Shown piece by piece: positions 10,718-13,614 of a stretch of DNA of 13,614 bases; within the stretch, counting starts at the first letter, position 1, and every line of letters starts with the position of its first letter. The position numbers were made by a program, and so were the translations under genes. The notes under the pieces are model-generated. The model made no database searches. It worked only from the letters and a program-made list of their open reading frames with translations, and had not been told where the DNA came from. Source of the stretch: Actinomycetes bacterium (GTDB lineage: Bacteria; Actinomycetota; Acidimicrobiia; Acidimicrobiales; RAAP-2); assembly GCA_021805305.1 (NCBI GenBank), contig JAJZFO010000135.1:1-13614 (forward strand). Reading direction: 5' to 3'.

Positions 10718-12093
10718 GCGTTCTCGCGGTCGGCGGGAGCGCCGACGGTGGGGAACTCGAAGATCAGGCGCAGACCACCCAAGGGGCTGGCCTGCAGCGT
10801 CATCGAGCCACGCACCGTCGTCATGATGTCGCTCATGATGCTCATTCCCAGTCCCGTGCCACCCGACTCGCGCGACCGGGCGGGGTCGAAGCGCTGAAAC
10901 TGCCGGGCGTCGCGCTCGTAGGCCTCCTCGGGCAGGCCCGGACCGGCGTCGTCGACCGTGAGCACGGCCCGCGAGCCGCGCACCTCGAGGGTCACCGTGA
11001 CCGCCGCGTCCTCGGGCGTGTGCCGCGCGATGTTCGAGAGTGAGTTGTTGATCACCCGTTCGACGTACTCCTGGCGCCCGTTGACCCACACGTCGCGGGC
11101 CAGTCGTTGTTCGAGGTGTCGCTGGGGATGGTCGACGCGGAAGTTTCCCAACGCGTCGTTCACGATGTCGCTGAGCCCCACCGGGACCAGGGGCAGCGAG
11201 GCCGCCTCGCGCACTTCGGTCAAGAACAGGAGGTCGCTCACCAGCGTGTCCATGCGGGCCACCTCGCGGCGCACCCGCTCGAGGGCGCGCTGGCGCATGG
11301 ACTCCTCGAGGTGGGGTCGGTCCAGGATCTCGCTGTACCCCTTGATCACGGTGAGCGGTGTACGAAGTTCGTGCGATGCGTCGCCGATGAAGCGCTGCAT
11401 CTCACGACTGGCGCGTCGTTCGGTCTCGATGGCGCGGTGCAGCGAGCCGACCATGGTGACCAGGGACGAGCGCAACTCGCGCAGTTCGGGACTCCCGGAT
11501 TCGGGCGGGGGCGTCGTCGCGTGGTCGTCGCGGGCGATGGACCCCGCGAAGTTGATCAAGCGTTGGATCAGTCGGATGTCGCGCGCGGTGAACAGGTAGG
11601 CCACGCCCACGCTGAGTAGGGCGGCGATGAGTCCGACGAGCACGACGTTGACCTCGAGGCGGTGCGCGGCGTTGGTGATCGCACTCGTCGAGGCCGCCAC
11701 CACCAGGTAGGACCCACCGGCGGCGGCCTCGGAACGGTAACGAAAACCCGGTAGGTCGCCGCTGCTGCGGATGGCGTGCAACGAATGCTGGACGTCGAGG
11801 AGGCTGGGTTTGGCCACCAGCGGGACAGTCCCGGCGTTGACCTGGGTCACGGTGTCGTGATTGTCGATGACGTCGAGCGTCACGTCGTAACTATTGACCG
11901 AGACCACGTAGGTGGCGTTGCTGACCGCGTTGACCGGGTGACCGGCCCCCGCCGAGATCACCGCGTTGATTTCGGCGTCGATCACCTTGTACTGCGACGC
12001 GGTGGAGTAGTCCACCGCGAACCATCCGACTACGAAGGCCATCACCACGGTCACCGTGACGAGGAGAATTGTCAGGCGAACCGACAGCTTCAC
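10705..12093 (-). CDS. Membrane sensor histidine kinase of a two-component system
   Basis: The 462-residue kinase is predicted to sit in the cell membrane. TM1 is at about residues 7-27, an extracytoplasmic sensor region at 28-147 has no domain I recognise, and TM2 is at 148-169. A HAMP-like linker runs to about 232. The dimerisation/phosphoacceptor domain has H241 (IGDASHELRTPLTVIKGYS). The ATP-binding domain shows the N-box NNSLSNIARHTP (349-360), G1 DDAGPG (381-386), an F-box RFDPARSRESGG and G2 GTGLG (412-416). All catalytic motifs look intact. The GTG start at 12093 overlaps the response-regulator stop as GTGA, so the pair is translationally coupled and surely cognate. The 3' end overlaps serA. 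The stimulus is unknown. Confidence 0.95.
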   Translation of the reverse strand: MKLSVRLTILLVTVTVVMAFVVGWFAVDYSTASQYKVIDAEINAVISAGAGHPVNAVSNATYVVSVNSYDVTLDVIDNHDTVTQVNAGTVPLVAKPSLLDVQHSLHAIRSSGDLPGFRYRSEAAAGGSYLVVAASTSAITNAAHRLEVNVVLVGLIAALLSVGVAYLFTARDIRLIQRLINFAGSIARDDHATTPPPESGSPELRELRSSLVTMVGSLHRAIETERRASREMQRFIGDASHELRTPLTVIKGYSEILDRPHLEESMRQRALERVRREVARMDTLVSDLLFLTEVREAASLPLVPVGLSDIVNDALGNFRVDHPQRHLEQRLARDVWVNGRQEYVERVINNSLSNIARHTPEDAAVTVTLEVRGSRAVLTVDDAGPGLPEEAYERDARQFQRFDPARSRESGGTGLGMSIMSDIMTTVRGSMTLQASPLGGLRLIFEFPTVGAPADRENASLP

Positions 12094-12779
12094 GTGGTCG
12101 TCGTCGGCTCGATCATCTTGAAGCCGACGCCGCGAACGGTCGTGATCGGCGTGAAGTTGTCACGGTGAACCTTGCGGCGCAGGTACGAGATGTACGTGTC
12201 GACGACCGTGGTCTCGGTCTCGAAGTCCATGCCCCAGATGTCGCGCAACAGCTGCTCTCGCGTGACGAGGCGTCCGAGGCGGCTGATCAGCATCTCCAGC
12301 AGTCGGAACTCGGTGGCCGAGAGTTCGATCGCCTCGTCGTTGAAGGTGACCTCGTGGCGGTCGATGTCCATCGTGAGCGCGCCGCAGGCGTAGGTGAGCA
12401 CGTCGCCCTCGGCTCCCTGCGTGCGTCGCAGGATCGCCCCGACCCGTAGTAACAACTCCTCCACGCTGAAGGGCTTGCGCACGTAGTCGTCCGCGCCGTA
12501 GCGCAGTCCGCGCGCGATGTCCTCGGAGGAGTCGCGCGCCGACAGCAGCAGTACTGGCGTGGTCAGGTCCGACTTGCGCACGATCTCGAGGAACTCGAAA
12601 CCGTCCATTATGGGCATGTTGATATCCACCACGCACAAGTCGATGCGCTTGAGACGCCAGAGTTCCAGGGCTTCGCGCCCGTGGCTGGCCACCTCAGTGT
12701 CGTAGCCGGCGAAGCGCAACGCGTCGCTCAGCAAATCGCGGACCCCCGATTCGTCGTCGACAATCAAAACAGTGGTCAT
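12090..12779 (-). CDS. OmpR/PhoB-family response regulator
   Basis: The 229-residue regulator has a receiver domain (about 1-120) with the acidic pair D8/D9, phosphoacceptor D52 (CVVDINMP), S80 and K102 (RKPFSVEELLLR). A winged-helix DNA-binding domain (about 127-225) includes LSATEFRLLEMLISRLGRLVTREQLL and ends VDTYISYLRRKV...TTVRGVGFKM, typical of the family. It should be phosphorylated by the downstream kinase and bind direct repeats at its targets. I chose ATG at 12779 because TTVLIVDDE is the receiver start; upstream in-frame codons do not resemble the family. That ATG has no Shine-Dalgarno, and overlaps the TGA of a 5-codon upstream ORF (ATGA). Its promoter candidate matches that of the SDR gene. 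Confidence 0.96.
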   Translation of the reverse strand: MTTVLIVDDESGVRDLLSDALRFAGYDTEVASHGREALELWRLKRIDLCVVDINMPIMDGFEFLEIVRKSDLTTPVLLLSARDSSEDIARGLRYGADDYVRKPFSVEELLLRVGAILRRTQGAEGDVLTYACGALTMDIDRHEVTFNDEAIELSATEFRLLEMLISRLGRLVTREQLLRDIWGMDFETETTVVDTYISYLRRKVHRDNFTPITTVRGVGFKMIEPTTTT

Positions 12780-12793
12780 GAGAGAAATACCAT
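12776..12793 (-). CDS. Candidate 5-codon upstream ORF (MVFLS) leading into the response regulator
   Basis: ATG at 12793 opens five codons and ends in TGA at 12778-12776, overlapping the regulator ATG as ATGA. It lies exactly 6 nt (CCTCCT) after TACGCT, so a leaderless transcript would start on it. There is no Shine-Dalgarno for either start. It may act through termination-reinitiation. Translation is unproven. Confidence 0.4.
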   Translation of the reverse strand: MVFLS

Positions 12794-12799
12794 AGGAGG

Positions 12800-12812
12800 A
12801 GCGTACCGGTCG
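12800..12812 (-). promoter_or_regulatory. Promoter candidate CGACCGGTACGCT for the two-component operon
   Basis: The minus-strand 13-mer is identical to the one upstream of the SDR gene. Its TACGCT (12805-12800) is a TAnnnT box 6 nt before the mini-ORF ATG. A competing -10-like TATGGT lies at 12794-12789, 9 nt before the regulator ATG. No TTGACA-like -35 is present. Confidence 0.45.
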
Positions 12813-12866
12813 CCCGGACCCCGCGGGAAAAGTACCGCGAAGTTGACACCGCATTCTCAACAATCC

Positions 12867-12895
12867 TGGACGTTCTTCACAGAAATTTCTATGGT
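12867..12895 (+). promoter_or_regulatory. Promoter candidate TGGACG-17-TATGGT for the small secreted protein
   Basis: TGGACG (12867-12872) and TATGGT (12890-12895) are 17 nt apart, which would start transcription near 12902 and leave a leader of about 33 nt carrying GAGGAGA. Another -10-like TACACT lies at 12904-12909 with no matching -35. The palindrome AGAAATTTCT (12881-12890) abuts the -10. Confidence 0.4.
12881..12890. promoter_or_regulatory. Palindrome AGAAATTTCT, possible operator
   Basis: A perfect 10-bp palindrome touches the -10 of the candidate promoter in the divergent gap. Just upstream are two similar words, TTCTCAACA (12854-12862) and TTCTTCACA (12873-12881), 19 bp apart. A repressor or the neighbouring response regulator could bind here; the binding protein is unknown. 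Confidence 0.3.
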
Positions 12896-12934
12896 GCCCC
12901 AATTACACTTGTCGCCAGCAACGAGGAGATTTCA

Positions 12935-13330
12935 GTGAAATGGCTGGCCAATCGCGTGGTGCTGGTGACGGTGATCGTGGCCTCGTTGACCCTGTCGACC
13001 TCCGCCGTGGTCTCCGCGCACGACGTCTTGACGCCGCTGCAGGCCTTCCAAGCGGCCCAGCGTCTCTATCACCACAATCTCTTCGTGATCAACCAGAAGT
13101 TCAACGTCGCCATCGCTAAGGACAAGGCCATTGAGTTGGCGGCACTGAACGTGGCCCAGACGCCCGCGCAGAAGTACTTGGCGCGCATCGATTTCAACGA
13201 AGCGCGCGCCGTCGACGTGGCCACGTGGGAGTCGGACCTCAAGAAGCTCGGCGATCCCCCCCAGTTGTGGATGTTCACCAATCCGCCGGCAACGACCACG
13301 ACCACGACGGCGTCGGGGCTGATCCTCTAG
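12935..13330 (+). CDS. Small secreted protein with Thr-rich C-terminus, unknown function
   Basis: I recognise no family. The 131-residue product starts with a basic MKWLANR and a hydrophobic run to about residue 26, with likely signal cleavage after VSA (residue 28). The mature part of about 100 residues is largely helical by composition and rich in Ala, Lys, Gln and Asn. It contains ALNVAQTPAQKYLARIDFNE and ends in Pro, a run of Thr (PPATTTTTTAS) and a hydrophobic GLIL. There are no cysteines. GTG at 12935 is supported by GAGGAGA at 12923-12929. It is divergent from the response regulator, with a 141-bp gap to the mini-ORF, so it may be a target or partner of that system. It converges on the next gene with a 10-nt gap and no hairpin. 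Product location is fairly sure, role unknown. Confidence 0.75.
   Translation: MKWLANRVVLVTVIVASLTLSTSAVVSAHDVLTPLQAFQAAQRLYHHNLFVINQKFNVAIAKDKAIELAALNVAQTPAQKYLARIDFNEARAVDVATWESDLKKLGDPPQLWMFTNPPATTTTTTASGLIL
13281..13300 (+). repeat. ACG/ACC trinucleotide run encoding Thr tail
   Basis: A run of alternating ACG and ACC codons encodes the Thr stretch of the small secreted protein. Such a run can change length by slippage in whole-codon steps without breaking the frame. Confidence 0.5.
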
Positions 13331-13340
13331 TTTCGACTAC

Positions 13341-13614
13341 TCAGCGCCCGGCCTTGACGCGCCGCAGCGCGAGTCGCGCCGCTCGTCGTCCGCTCACCAG
13401 CGCCCCCTGGATCGAGGGGGTCTGCAAGTAGTCCCCCGCCACGATGACGCCGCCCACTTCCTGGGAACGTCCCAGATCGAGGGGTGTAGCCACGACGGGC
13501 AGGGCGCGACGTACCAGGGTGCGATCGATCAGCGTGAGGTCGGCCTCGCTGACGTCGTAGAGTCGCGCGACGTCGCCGCGGACGTCGCGGTCGTCGATGC
13601 CGTCGGCCACGCCG
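13341..13614 (-). CDS. C-terminal fragment of a FAD-dependent oxidoreductase (amine oxidase / desaturase-like)
   Basis: The frame is open to the right edge, so only about 90 C-terminal residues are visible and the start lies outside the window. The key segment is VGGVIVAGDYLQTPSIQGALVSGRRAARLAL. It matches the C-terminal FAD-contact motif (GD-x-x-x-x-S-x-x-GA-x-x-SG-x-x-AA) of amine oxidase and phytoene desaturase-type flavoproteins. The N-terminal FAD-binding Rossmann motif must lie upstream, outside the window. Substrate cannot be told. The TGA at 13343-13341 ends the gene 10 nt from the convergent small secreted protein gene. Confidence 0.75.
   Translation of the reverse strand, partial: GVADGIDDRDVRGDVARLYDVSEADLTLIDRTLVRRALPVVATPLDLGRSQEVGGVIVAGDYLQTPSIQGALVSGRRAARLALRRVKAGR

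Noticed and set aside
12843..12848. Perfect TTGACA as a -35 for the small secreted protein
   Set aside because: No TAnnnT box stands 16-19 nt downstream, so I preferred TGGACG-17-TATGGT.

Overview
The window is a gene-dense, high-GC stretch with no mobile elements, tRNA/rRNA genes or CRISPR. It looks chromosomal and actinobacterial. The evidence is a long type-I SerA (two extra C-terminal domains), a SerC of the mycobacterial kind ([13 protein letters not shown] near the N-terminus), an ilvB-ilvN-ilvC order with serA nearby, GTG starts and TAnnnT promoters that often sit 6-7 nt in front of an ATG. Acidimicrobiia or a relative is my guess at class level, but the sequence alone does not prove it.

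Layout. Positions 1-3021 (+) hold the 3' part of ilvB, then ilvN and ilvC, the common steps of valine/isoleucine/leucine synthesis, coupled as a tight operon. Positions 3066-3938 (+) encode an unrecognised secreted protein of 290 residues with an apparent internal duplication. Positions 3992-6660 (-) hold an atypical SDR fused to a DUF2867 domain and an enolase-superfamily enzyme that looks like a dipeptide epimerase. Positions 6740-10713 hold serC (-), a class-I aminotransferase (+) and serA (+). SerA and SerC catalyse the first two steps of serine synthesis and the third enzyme (SerB) is not here. Positions 10705-12779 (-) hold an OmpR-type response regulator and its membrane histidine kinase, overlapping by GTGA. 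Divergent from them is a small secreted protein with a Thr-rich tail (12935-13330, +). The window ends inside a FAD-type oxidoreductase gene (-), of which only the C-terminus is present.

How the parts fit. The core is amino-acid biosynthesis: ilvBNC makes branched-chain precursors, serA/serC make phosphoserine, and the aminotransferase probably uses aspartate/glutamate. Accessory cell-envelope or redox functions are interleaved between the ilv and ser blocks. The two-component system has an extracytoplasmic sensor domain, so the secreted protein next to it is a natural candidate target or partner, by position only.

The most interesting signal is regulatory. The SDR gene and the response-regulator gene, 7 kb apart, share the same upstream design on the minus strand. 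Each has the 13-mer CGACCGGTACGCT (ending in a TACGCT -10-like box), exactly 6 nt, then an ATG that opens a 5- or 7-codon mini-ORF. The mini-ORF's TGA overlaps the start codon of the real gene (ATGA or GTGA), and neither real start has a visible Shine-Dalgarno. This suggests leaderless initiation on a tiny upstream ORF followed by termination-reinitiation. Several transcription units also end in GC hairpins that include their stop codons. I found no complete, clearly undescribed protein system.
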